Shown piece by piece: positions 51,451 through 60,251 of a stretch of 64,000 nt of DNA. The stretch spans positions 1-64,000 of the forward strand of contig NVWQ02000059.1 of the NCBI GenBank assembly GCA_002733715.2, read 5' to 3'. The translations under genes were made by a program, and so were the position numbers. The stretch comes from Methylophaga sp. GTDB taxonomy: Bacteria > Pseudomonadota > Gammaproteobacteria > Nitrosococcales > Methylophagaceae. Each line of letters starts with the position of its first letter. The stretch's first letter is position 1. The notes below the pieces were generated by a model. That model saw nothing but the letters and a program-made list of their open reading frames with translations, was not told where the DNA came from and made no database searches.

Positions 51451-52773
51451 ATGAAAAATGTTGATCTTATTATACATGCACGCTGGATAGTTCCTGTTGA
51501 TGCGAAACAGTCTGTTTTGGAACACCATTCTGTGGTGATAGATGACGGCCGAATTTTAACCCTGCTTCCACAAGAAAAGGCTAAAGAAAAGTACACTGCG
51601 ACCACTACGCAGACATTTGAACAGCATTGCATTATGCCGGGGCTAATTAATAATCACACCCACGCAGCGATGTCACTATTACGTGGGCTTGCTGATGATT
51701 TGCCGTTAATGACTTGGCTCAATGACCATATTTGGCCAGCCGAAAAACAATGGGTAAGTGATGCCTTTGTTGAGGCAGGTTCAGAACTGGCCATTGCTGA
51801 AATGATTCGTGGCGGTACGACCTGCTTTAATGATATGTACTTTTTCCCAGAGGCGACTGCACGCGTTGTGGATCAATGTGGCATTCGTGCCAGTCTGGGT
51901 ATGACGGTAATCGATTTTCCTAGTGCTTGGGCAGCGAATATTGAAGAGTATCTCTATAAAGGTCAGCAATTACATGACCACACCCGCCATCATTCACGCA
52001 TCACCACGCATTATGCAGCGCATGCACCTTATACAGTTCCTGATCACGCTTTAGAAAAAATTATCATGAATGCTGAAGAACTAGATATTCCGATTGCGAT
52101 GCATATTCATGAAACGGCTGGCGAAACAGCACAAAGTGTCGAACAAATAGGCGTTAGGCCATTAGAGCGATTAAAAGAGCTTGGTCTTTTGTCCCCTCGT
52201 CTTATTGCCGTGCATATGACACAGCTTAATGAACAAGAAATTGATTGGTGTGCTGATGCTGGGGTGCATATTGCTCATTGCCCTGAATCCAATTTAAAAC
52301 TAGCTAGTGGCTTTTGCCCTATTGCAGCGCTGGTTAGCAAAGGTATTAATGTCACGCTGGGAACAGACGGTGCAGCATCAAATAATGATTTAGATATGTT
52401 TGGCGAAATGCGCCAAGCCGCATTACTGGCTAAAGCTGTGGCACAAGATGCCAGTGCTATTCCTGCACACACCGCATTAGAAATGGCAACAATAAATGGT
52501 GCCAAAGCATTAGGAATTGATACGATTACCGGCTCACTCAAAAAAGGAAAAGCCGCTGATATTATTGCGGTTGATTTAAGTGATATCGAATCGAATCCTT
52601 GTTATGACGTGGCATCTCAACTGGTTTATGCCACCGGCCGAAATCAAGTGACTGATGTGTGGGTAGATGGCAAACAACTCTTAAAAAATCGACAATTAAC
52701 AACCCTAAACCAAACAAAGATAATCCAAAACACCCAAGATTGGGCAGCAAAAATAAGGCGGATAGATTCATGA
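51451..52773 (+). CDS. mtaD: 5-methylthioadenosine/S-adenosylhomocysteine deaminase
   Basis: Zinc amidohydrolase deaminating MTA and SAH (TRZ/ATZ family). The 440-residue product has metal motifs [14 protein letters not shown] (about residues 66-79), [10 protein letters not shown] (about 212-221), the His in AVHMTQLNE and the Asp in [13 protein letters not shown]. Its -10 (TATAAT, 51437-51442) would place the start site at or next to the ATG, so the mRNA may be leaderless. It is divergent from mtnA; the ubiG ATG overlaps its stop. It pairs in pathway logic with mtnA and the PfkB kinase. Confidence 0.94.
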   Translation: MKNVDLIIHARWIVPVDAKQSVLEHHSVVIDDGRILTLLPQEKAKEKYTATTTQTFEQHCIMPGLINNHTHAAMSLLRGLADDLPLMTWLNDHIWPAEKQWVSDAFVEAGSELAIAEMIRGGTTCFNDMYFFPEATARVVDQCGIRASLGMTVIDFPSAWAANIEEYLYKGQQLHDHTRHHSRITTHYAAHAPYTVPDHALEKIIMNAEELDIPIAMHIHETAGETAQSVEQIGVRPLERLKELGLLSPRLIAVHMTQLNEQEIDWCADAGVHIAHCPESNLKLASGFCPIAALVSKGINVTLGTDGAASNNDLDMFGEMRQAALLAKAVAQDASAIPAHTALEMATINGAKALGIDTITGSLKKGKAADIIAVDLSDIESNPCYDVASQLVYATGRNQVTDVWVDGKQLLKNRQLTTLNQTKIIQNTQDWAAKIRRIDS

Positions 52774-53480
52774 CAACACAAGCAAACGTCGATCCTGTAG
52801 AAGTAGCCAAATTTGAGGCTTTAGCGACCAGTTGGTGGGATACTGAAGGTGAATCAAAACCACTACATGACCTGAACCCCATTCGTTTAGGCTATATTCA
52901 ACAGCGTTGTCAGCTTAATGATAAACACGTTATTGATATCGGCTGTGGTGGTGGAATTTTGTCAGAAGCGCTTGCTAAAAATGGCGCTCAAGTAACCGGT
53001 ATTGATATGGGTAAGATGCCACTAGATATTGCTAAATTACATGCATTAGAAGCAGAATTAATTATTGATTACCAACAAATAACAGCCGAACAAAAAGCAG
53101 AGCAATCGGCAGAACAATTTGATGTGGTCACTTGCATGGAAATGTTGGAGCATGTGCCTGATCCAGTTTCCATTATTCAAGCTTGCTCAGATCTAGTCAA
53201 ACCCGGTGGCGATCTGTTTTTTTCAACATTAAATCGTCATCCTAAAGCCTATTTACTGGCTGTGCTCGGCGCTGAATATATTATGAAAATGTTGCCTAAA
53301 GGCACGCATGACTATAAACGTTTTATTCGTCCATCTGAAATGGCAGCTTGGTGCCGACAAGCAGGTTTAGAAGTCCGAGATATTACCGGCATGAGCTACA
53401 ATCCAATTAATAAAACATTTAAATTAAGTGATGATGTCAAAGTGAATTATTTAATGCATTGCCGCAAAGCTTTAGATTAA
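52770..53480 (+). CDS. ubiG: ubiquinone biosynthesis O-methyltransferase UbiG
   Basis: Performs both O-methylation steps of ubiquinone synthesis. The 236-residue product has [20 protein letters not shown] (about residues 14-33), SAM motif [20 protein letters not shown] (about 54-73), EMLEHVPDP (about 124-132) and [20 protein letters not shown] (about 151-170). The start at 52770 (ATGA overlap with mtaD) is chosen over a 111-base upstream extension that is unlike the family. mtaD-ubiG-gph order is known in gammaproteobacteria. Confidence 0.95.
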   Translation: MTTQANVDPVEVAKFEALATSWWDTEGESKPLHDLNPIRLGYIQQRCQLNDKHVIDIGCGGGILSEALAKNGAQVTGIDMGKMPLDIAKLHALEAELIIDYQQITAEQKAEQSAEQFDVVTCMEMLEHVPDPVSIIQACSDLVKPGGDLFFSTLNRHPKAYLLAVLGAEYIMKMLPKGTHDYKRFIRPSEMAAWCRQAGLEVRDITGMSYNPINKTFKLSDDVKVNYLMHCRKALD

Positions 53481-53568
53481 TGACAAATATGTCTGAAACA
53501 TATTGGCACGGCGAAGCGGCCCAGAGGGTTAAGTATAAGGAATATACTTAATGAATATTCAAAAAACC

Positions 53569-53639
53569 GTCACTCCCGCATGTTGTTAGCGGGAGTCTTG
53601 TTTATACTCAGATCCCGGATAAAAACCTGCCGGGATGAC
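53569..53639. repeat. REP-like palindromes between ubiG and gph
   Basis: GTCACTCCCGC/GCGGGAGT and ATCCCGGATAAAAACCTGCCGGGATGAC form two short inverted repeats. They resemble the element at 283-313 and lie upstream of gph. Confidence 0.75.
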
Positions 53640-53668
53640 GAAATAGTAAGAGCTGAAATTGAAGTAAT

Positions 53669-54334
53669 ATGGATATAACTATGAAACCATTTTCTGCCGT
53701 TTTATTTGATCTCGATGGCACCTTAGTTGATACAGCCCCTGATCTTGCCTTTGCATTAAACAGTTTGATGGCAGAAGAAGGGCTTGAAGTATTACCCTAC
53801 GACACAGTTAGACCTGTCGCTAGTCACGGCAGTGCAGGTCTATTAGGTTTAGGATTTGGTATTTCACCTGATCACGAAGATTACCCATCACTGCAACAGC
53901 GTTTTTTACAGTTATATCAAGATAATATTGCTAGAGAAACAACATTATTTGAGGGCATGGAAGAGGTTATTACAGCATTAGAAAATGCCAATATCACATG
54001 GGGTATTGTCACTAATAAACCTGCATTTCTTACTGATCCTTTGGTTGAAAAGTTAAATCTAACGCACCGAGCTGGCTGTGTTGTAAGCGCTGATACCACA
54101 CCGTTTAGCAAACCTCATCCTGCACCAATGTTACATGCTTGTGATGTTATTAAGCAAATACCCGAAGCGTGTATTTACATTGGCGATGCTGCACGAGATA
54201 TTGAAGCAGGCAAGAATGCTAATATGCGAACTGTGGCTGCACTTTATGGTTATTTGAGCGATCAAGACCAACCAGAAAATTGGCAAGCCGATGCCAGCAT
54301 TGAACATCCACGTGACATTCTAAAATGGATCTAA
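53669..54334 (+). CDS. gph: phosphoglycolate phosphatase-like HAD hydrolase
   Basis: HAD phosphatase that removes phosphate from 2-phosphoglycolate. The 221-residue product has motif I VLFDLDGTLVDTAPDL (about residues 11-26), motif II VTNKPA (about 113-118), the Lys in SKPHPAPML (about 147-155) and motif III YIGDAARDIEAGKNAN (about 169-184). Gph in this gene order (ubiG-gph) is common. ATG at 53669 or 53681 is possible. Its end overlaps rmuC by 10 bases. Confidence 0.93.
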   Translation: MDITMKPFSAVLFDLDGTLVDTAPDLAFALNSLMAEEGLEVLPYDTVRPVASHGSAGLLGLGFGISPDHEDYPSLQQRFLQLYQDNIARETTLFEGMEEVITALENANITWGIVTNKPAFLTDPLVEKLNLTHRAGCVVSADTTPFSKPHPAPMLHACDVIKQIPEACIYIGDAARDIEAGKNANMRTVAALYGYLSDQDQPENWQADASIEHPRDILKWI

Positions 54335-55623
54335 TTTTTAGTACTATCCAGCAGTTTTCCCTGCAACAAAATGGTCTGCTGATATTATTGCTAATAAGTG
54401 CCGTGGTCGGTGGGCTTATCGTATTTATTATTCGTGGTCGTAAAGTAAGGCGATTAACCGCTGAGAATGCTGAATTAACCATGAAGCTATCGATAGAAAA
54501 ACAAGCAGTTGAACGCTTTGATGACATACTGGATCACACCCACAACCAACTCGCTAACACTTTCAATCAACTATCAAATGAAGCGTTAAGCCGTAACAAT
54601 GATAACTTCCTCAAATTAGCTGAAGAAAATCTCAAACGGCATCAAAGTGAGGCGAATGCTGAATTGCAAAGCCGAGAAAAAGCCATTGAACAGCTGATTA
54701 AGCCTATTAATGACGCGCTGCTCAATACATCTAAACAAATTCACGATATTGAAAAAGAGCGTAAAGAATCCTACGGTAATCTTCGTAGTACCATTGAACA
54801 AATGTCACAAGGTCAGCAAAGCTTACAACAAGAAACACAAAACTTAGTGCAAGCACTACGTCGCCCTGAAGTGCGTGGTCAATGGGGAGAAATGACACTT
54901 CGTCGATTGGCCGAGCTCAGTGGCATGGTGGCACATTGTGATTTCTTCGAACAAACCCATACCGTGACTGAAACAGGTAGTATTCGTCCGGATATGATTG
55001 TACGTTTACCAGAAAACCGTGAAATCATTGTCGATGCCAAGACTCCTTTAGATGCCTATTTATCTGCGATACAAGCCAGCGATGATCAAGTGCGCGCTAA
55101 AGAATTAAAACGCCATGCCCAAATTATTCGCCAACGGGTAAAAGAATTAGCCGCAAAAAACTATTGGGCTGAATTTTCACAGTCCCCCGAGTTTGTTGTG
55201 CTGTTTATCCCCGGCGAACACTTTTTATCCGCCGCCTTAGAGCTAGACCAAAAACTACTTGAAGATGCCATTCAACAGAATATTATCTTAGCTACACCCA
55301 CTAATTTTATTGCATTACTAAGAACAATTTCTTATGGCTGGAAGCAGCAATCCTTGGCTGACAATGCAATCGAAATTCGTGAGTTGGGAGAAAGCCTCTA
55401 TAAACGTTTAAATGTATTCACCAATCATTTGGCTAAGGTAGGCGCAAGTCTAAACACTACTGTCGAGAATTTTAATAAAACCGTAGGTTCGCTAGAACGA
55501 CAAGTAATCCCTAGCGGTAAACGGTTTCTTGATATGGGGATTAGAGCTAAGGATGAAATTAATACTGTGACACCGATTGATAATCAGGTGAGAGACGTTA
55601 AAGAAGACGATGATCATGCTTGA
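54325..55623 (+). CDS. rmuC: RmuC family DNA recombination protein
   Basis: A 432-residue protein with an N-terminal transmembrane helix (about residues 14-34), a long coiled coil (about 40-175) and the RmuC nuclease-like domain (about 185-400). The domain is recognised by RRPEVRGQWGEMTLRRLAEL, IIVDAKTPLDAYLSA and FVVLFIPGEHFLSAAL. RmuC limits inversion and recombination at short repeats in E. coli. The starting ATG overlaps the gph stop by 10 bases, and its end overlaps the hpnC-like gene by 14 bases. Confidence 0.95.
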   Translation: MDLIFSTIQQFSLQQNGLLILLLISAVVGGLIVFIIRGRKVRRLTAENAELTMKLSIEKQAVERFDDILDHTHNQLANTFNQLSNEALSRNNDNFLKLAEENLKRHQSEANAELQSREKAIEQLIKPINDALLNTSKQIHDIEKERKESYGNLRSTIEQMSQGQQSLQQETQNLVQALRRPEVRGQWGEMTLRRLAELSGMVAHCDFFEQTHTVTETGSIRPDMIVRLPENREIIVDAKTPLDAYLSAIQASDDQVRAKELKRHAQIIRQRVKELAAKNYWAEFSQSPEFVVLFIPGEHFLSAALELDQKLLEDAIQQNIILATPTNFIALLRTISYGWKQQSLADNAIEIRELGESLYKRLNVFTNHLAKVGASLNTTVENFNKTVGSLERQVIPSGKRFLDMGIRAKDEINTVTPIDNQVRDVKEDDDHA

Positions 55624-56509
55624 ATTAGAACATGCCTATACCTTCTGCCAGAATATGGCTAAAAGTCATTATGAAAACTTTCCCGTTGCTTCTGTATTCC
55701 TGCCCAAGGAGCTACGTCGGCCTATTAGCGTGATTTATGCGTTTGCCAGAACAGCCGATGATTTTGCCGATGAAGGCGATGCAACGGAGCAACAGCGGTT
55801 AGCTCAATTAGAAGAATTCAGTATTTCACTTCTAGCTATTAAAGAAAAGAACTACCAAGGCGATAACCCCATTTTTATTGCCTTAGCCAAAGTCATTCTT
55901 CAATATCAATTACCCATCAAATTGTTTGAAGATTTACTCGATGCATTTAAGCAAGACGTCACTAAAAATCGCTATGCTAATTTTGAAGAGGTGCTCGACT
56001 ATTGCACACGTTCTGCCAATCCTGTCGGGCGACTATTATTACATTTAGTGGGTCAAACCAACACCGAACAACTTCAGCAATCTGATGCGGTTTGCACCGC
56101 GTTGCAACTGATTAATTTTTATCAAGATATCGTGCAAGATTACACGGAATCTAATCGCATCTATATTCCACAAGATGAACTGGCTGCGGCAGGATTAAAA
56201 GAAAGCGATTTAATTAATCCCAATAGTCAGAAAATTGCTCCGCTTATCCGTAGCCTCTATCAACGCACGGAATTAATCATAGCTTACGGTGCAGAGTTAG
56301 GAACACATTTATCAGGTCGAATGGGCTGGGAAGTAAGAGCAATGACTTTGGGCGGAATCACGACTTTGAAAAAATTAATGTTACAAAGTGATAATGAATT
56401 GTTAAATCGTCCACGACTTAGTAAGCAGGCACTTCTACAGATATTAATGCTTAGTTTCTCTAAACCTCTTTATCTAAAGAAAGTCCAGAAGCAGCTAAAT
56501 ATTAATTAA
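55610..56509 (+). CDS. hpnC: squalene/phytoene synthase family protein, HpnC-like
   Basis: A 299-residue isoprenoid synthase with the first Asp-rich motif RTADDFADEGD (about residues 47-57), CTRSANPVGRLLLH (about 130-143) and the second motif INFYQDIVQDY (about 168-178). HpnC-type proteins act with HpnD and HpnE to make squalene (for hopanoids); no hpnD or hpnE follows. It could instead belong to another squalene/phytoene-synthase branch. It overlaps rmuC; a second ATG at 55616 is possible. A frameshifted gene converges four bases from its end. Confidence 0.85.
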   Translation: MIMLELEHAYTFCQNMAKSHYENFPVASVFLPKELRRPISVIYAFARTADDFADEGDATEQQRLAQLEEFSISLLAIKEKNYQGDNPIFIALAKVILQYQLPIKLFEDLLDAFKQDVTKNRYANFEEVLDYCTRSANPVGRLLLHLVGQTNTEQLQQSDAVCTALQLINFYQDIVQDYTESNRIYIPQDELAAAGLKESDLINPNSQKIAPLIRSLYQRTELIIAYGAELGTHLSGRMGWEVRAMTLGGITTLKKLMLQSDNELLNRPRLSKQALLQILMLSFSKPLYLKKVQKQLNIN

Positions 56510-57145
56510 TTATCTAATTTCGCAGCGGCACGCATTTCAATTGCCTTTTGGAAGAAATCATCTTGCACATCATCTGGACCACAAGAATCTACAGGCCTTG
56601 GTTTACGTCGGTCTGACAAGCGTACCGTCCAGCATTCATCAAATACTGAACAATAACAGACTTCCATATCAACATCTTTCATAGGCGGGCCATAAAGACC
56701 TCGTAGATAAGCATCAATATCACCTCGGCCACTTTTTCCCCATTCAAACTGCCATGGAGTCACAGATTCACCAGAACTTATAAACCCTGCCGCCGCATGC
56801 TCTGTAAACTTTGAAAAACCTAACATCCGTCCAATCATTGTTGCTTTTTTGCAGTTCTTTGTAATTAGCCATAGGTCTATCGCCAATTAAAGGCTGAACA
56901 TTTTGAACATAAGCAATGCCGGGGCCTGAATTTGTAAGCATGACCTTGAATGAATAAGGTAATGTTTTGTATTGATAGTCCATATCAATCTGAATCACAG
57001 GTAAAACGCTCGCTTTTTGTGTTGCTTGTGCTATTTCAATTTGTTGTTTTGATGTAAGCAAAGCCAAAAAACTCACTAACACTGCCATCATCCCTATAAA
57101 TAGACCGATATCAATTCGTTTGAGCAGGCTTGATGATACTGCCAC
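56506..57145 (-). pseudogene. frameshifted single-pass membrane protein gene
   Basis: Two overlapping minus-strand frames look like halves of one gene. The first (57145-56768) has a transmembrane helix (about residues 13-32), then VIQIDMDYQYKTLPYSFKVM and LTNSGPGIAYVQNVQPLIGD. The second (56886-56506) continues with IGRMLGFSKFTEHAAAGFIS. They join if one A is dropped from the A6 run at about 56848-56853. The joined protein of about 210 residues resembles membrane proteins with a C-terminal beta domain; function unknown. It is a true frameshift, transcriptional slippage, or a sequencing indel. Confidence 0.75.
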
Positions 57146-57238
57146 TGCGTTCTGGACTGGCTATTTATTCTTCCTTTAATACTGACACATCAGACTCTAA
57201 TGGAATTCATTATTGAATAATAGCATGTATCACAAAAA

Positions 57239-58585
57239 TTAGAGGTATATTGCTAATAGACCTCGTTCTGGTACCTTGCCGGAATAAGGAATTTTCACTT
57301 TGTGACCACTACCCGGTGCAACATCAATTATCTTACCATCACTATTTTGCATTTTATCTAGCATTAATTCAATATTGCCTTCTGGTAAAATAAGCTCTAA
57401 TTTATCACCCACTGAAAACTTATTTTTCACATCAATATCTAAACACTGAGCTTCTTTATCATAGCCCATCACTTCGCCTACATATTGCTGGCGATCACTA
57501 CTTGAATAACCCACCATATAATTTTGTTGTTCTTGTGTTGGGTGACGCTGATAAAAGCCATCGGTGTAGCCGCGATTAGCTAAATTATCTAGCTTTCCAA
57601 TTAATGTGGGATCAAATTTATTGCCTGCCAATGCATCATCTATAGCCCGTCGATACAGTTGTGCTGTTCTAGCAACGTAATAAATCGATTTAGTTCGACC
57701 TTCTATTTTTAAAGAATCTACGCCAATTTTAGCCAAGCGTTCAATATGCTGAATAGCACGTAGATCTTTTGAGTTCATAATATAGGTGCCGTGCTCATCT
57801 TCAAAAATAGGCATCATTTCACCGGGCCTATTACCTTCTTCTATCAAATAAATATCATCGGCAAGTGGATGGCGTTCTTGGCTACCACAATCAGAAAGCC
57901 CACCTTGGTTCATCGCGTCAAACGCTTTGAAATCTATTTTTTGCGGCGAATCATCATTGCCATCACTGGCATGTGTTTTATAATCCCATCGACATGAGTT
58001 AGTGCATGAGCCTTGATTGGGATCGCGGTGATTAAAATAGCCTGATAATAAACAACGTCCAGAATAGGCAATGCAAAGTGCACCATGAACAAAGACTTCT
58101 ATTTCCATTTCAGGACATTCTTGGCGAATCTCTTCAATTTCGTCTAGTGACAATTCACGAGACAAAATCACCCTACTCACACCCACAGCCTTCCAAAATT
58201 TAACGGCTTGATAATTCACTGTATTAGCTTGAACGGATAAATGAATAGGCATTTCAGGCCAGCGTTCTCGCACCATCATAATCAAGCCTGGATCAGCCAT
58301 AATTAAAGCATCAGGCTTCATGGCAATAACCGGGTCCATATCCGCCATATAGGTTTTAATTTTCACATTATGTGGCATCAAATTGCTCGCCACAAAAAAT
58401 TTCTTTCCTAGAGCGTGAGCTTCTTCAATTCCTTGAGCTAAAACAGGCAGCTTATGAAAAGCATTATTACGGACACGCAAACTATATCTAGGCTGACCAG
58501 CATAGACGGCATCAGCACCAAAAGCATAAGCATAACGCATGTGTTGCAGACTGCCGGCGGGTAAAAGTAGTTCAGGTGAATTCAT
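57239..58585 (-). CDS. trhP: U32 peptidase-family tRNA hydroxylation protein (TrhP/YegQ)
   Basis: A 448-residue U32-family protein involved in 5-hydroxyuridine formation at tRNA wobble position 34. It has LLLPAGSLQHMRYAYAFGAD (about residues 6-25), HLSVQANTVNYQAVKFW (about 115-131), VFVHGALCIAYSGRCLLSGY (about 164-183) and the Cys-rich NQGSCTNSCRW (about 190-200) that holds an Fe-S cluster. Residue layout matches YegQ rather than the shorter RlhA or UbiU/V. It is divergent from mltF. Confidence 0.92.
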   Translation of the reverse strand: MNSPELLLPAGSLQHMRYAYAFGADAVYAGQPRYSLRVRNNAFHKLPVLAQGIEEAHALGKKFFVASNLMPHNVKIKTYMADMDPVIAMKPDALIMADPGLIMMVRERWPEMPIHLSVQANTVNYQAVKFWKAVGVSRVILSRELSLDEIEEIRQECPEMEIEVFVHGALCIAYSGRCLLSGYFNHRDPNQGSCTNSCRWDYKTHASDGNDDSPQKIDFKAFDAMNQGGLSDCGSQERHPLADDIYLIEEGNRPGEMMPIFEDEHGTYIMNSKDLRAIQHIERLAKIGVDSLKIEGRTKSIYYVARTAQLYRRAIDDALAGNKFDPTLIGKLDNLANRGYTDGFYQRHPTQEQQNYMVGYSSSDRQQYVGEVMGYDKEAQCLDIDVKNKFSVGDKLELILPEGNIELMLDKMQNSDGKIIDVAPGSGHKVKIPYSGKVPERGLLAIYL

Positions 58586-58743
58586 GTAATCTTGGTCTTA
58601 AAATATAAAAAAGAGCTAAATTATAATCTATCTAGAAAAAAATCCAATAAAAACAATGTGATTCACATATATTAGAACTTAAACCATTCAACAGGGGCAA
58701 TATAAGGCATAATCGTTGTTAAAATAGCATGAAGGAGTCATGT

Positions 58744-60138
58744 TTGAAGTTTATTAGTTTACTGCTTATTTCATTAGGTTTTCTCGTTGCGTGCGGTGAA
58801 GCACTGCCACATTTAGAAGAAATTCGTGAACGCGGTGAATTACGTGTACTCACTCGTTATGGACCCTCTACATATTATGTGAAAGGTGAGGAGCTAGTTG
58901 GCTTTGAATATGAACTCGCAAAACGTTTTGCTGAACATCTTAATGTTAAGCTTAAAATTATTGTGCCAGATAATTTAGGCGACATGCTCAATCTTATTGA
59001 GCAGGGCAAAGCAGATATTGCAGCAGCTGGGCTTACCGTTACACCCGCGCGTAAAGACATTATTCGTTTTGGCCCGGTATATCAACAAGTAACGCAGCAA
59101 TTTGTTTATCGTTTAGGCACAAAAAAACCTAAAAACATTACTCATTTGGCTGATGGCCACCTAGAAGTCGTTGCCTCTAGTAGCCATGTAGAACAATTAC
59201 AATCTCTACAAGAAGAAATTCCTTCACTTATATGGACAGAAAATACTGAGCTTGATAGCAGCGGCCTACTTGAACTGGTGCAATTAGAGCTTATTGATTA
59301 CACCATTGCAGATTCTAATGAGGTTGCTGCCAATCAAATTAAATTCCCCGAGTTACGCGTTGCATTTAATATTTCAGATCCTCAGCCTCTTGCTTGGGCA
59401 ATGCCTTTTTCAGAAGATGGCTCACTTGCTGATGCAATGGCTAAATTCTTTGACAAAATGGATGAATCAGGTGACCTGAGCCGGTTAAAAGAAAAATATT
59501 ATGGGCATATTCGACATTTTGATTATCTCGATACACGAGCAATTGATCGCCGAATTCAGACGCGCCTTCCTAAATATCAAACAATGTTCGAACAAGCTGG
59601 AGAAAAATTTGATCTTGACTGGCGTTTATTAGCGGCAGTGTCATACCAAGAGTCACACTGGGATCGTCATGCTGTTTCACCGACAGGTGTAAAAGGCTTA
59701 ATGATGTTGACTCAAAGCACGGCGAAACTCATGAACGTTGCTAACAGAGAAGATCCAGCCCAAAGTATCGAAGGCGGTGCCGCTTATTTAGCATCCATGA
59801 TAAAACGACTGCCTGATGACATTGTAGAACCTGATCGTACTTGGATTGCGCTCGCGTCATACAATGTCGGCCTAGGTCATGTGGAAGATGCACGTAAACT
59901 AACTGAAAGTGGTGGTGGCAATCCCGACTTATGGCCCGATATAAAAGCACATTTACCATTATTGAGTAAACGAAAATGGTATGAAAAAACACGCCACGGT
60001 TATGCCCGTGGTGGTGAGCCCGTACATTATGTCCAGAATATTCGACGATACTACGATATTTTATTACAGCAACAAGCTAATATTGAATTGAATGCTGATG
60101 CAAACGAAGAACAAAATATACTACCAGGTGCATTATAG
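58744..60138 (+). CDS. mltF: membrane-bound lytic murein transglycosylase MltF
   Basis: Outer-membrane lipoprotein with an N-terminal substrate-binding-protein-like domain (about residues 25-260) and a C-terminal lytic transglycosylase domain (about 265-460). The latter has catalytic Glu in AAVSYQESHWDRHAVSPTG and SYNVGLGHVEDA. The start is chosen at TTG 58744 because AAGGAG (58732-58737) is six bases before it. An ATG at 58729 precedes the Shine-Dalgarno sequence itself and adds five residues. Lipobox LVAC at about 16-19 fits either. It is divergent from trhP. Confidence 0.92.
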   Translation: MKFISLLLISLGFLVACGEALPHLEEIRERGELRVLTRYGPSTYYVKGEELVGFEYELAKRFAEHLNVKLKIIVPDNLGDMLNLIEQGKADIAAAGLTVTPARKDIIRFGPVYQQVTQQFVYRLGTKKPKNITHLADGHLEVVASSSHVEQLQSLQEEIPSLIWTENTELDSSGLLELVQLELIDYTIADSNEVAANQIKFPELRVAFNISDPQPLAWAMPFSEDGSLADAMAKFFDKMDESGDLSRLKEKYYGHIRHFDYLDTRAIDRRIQTRLPKYQTMFEQAGEKFDLDWRLLAAVSYQESHWDRHAVSPTGVKGLMMLTQSTAKLMNVANREDPAQSIEGGAAYLASMIKRLPDDIVEPDRTWIALASYNVGLGHVEDARKLTESGGGNPDLWPDIKAHLPLLSKRKWYEKTRHGYARGGEPVHYVQNIRRYYDILLQQQANIELNADANEEQNILPGAL

Positions 60139-60251
60139 GCAGGAAAGAGAGTTCGCCTGAACTGAGTATAAGTTCAAAGTTTTATCTTCCAAAGAATGCT
60201 ATTTTACTATCTGTACGTAGCGAAATATCACATTCAAGGATCAACAACGTC

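Noticed and set aside
56506-56886. second frame of the split gene as a stand-alone protein
   Set aside because: It lacks a plausible start and completes the preceding frame after a one-base correction, so it is better treated as one broken gene.
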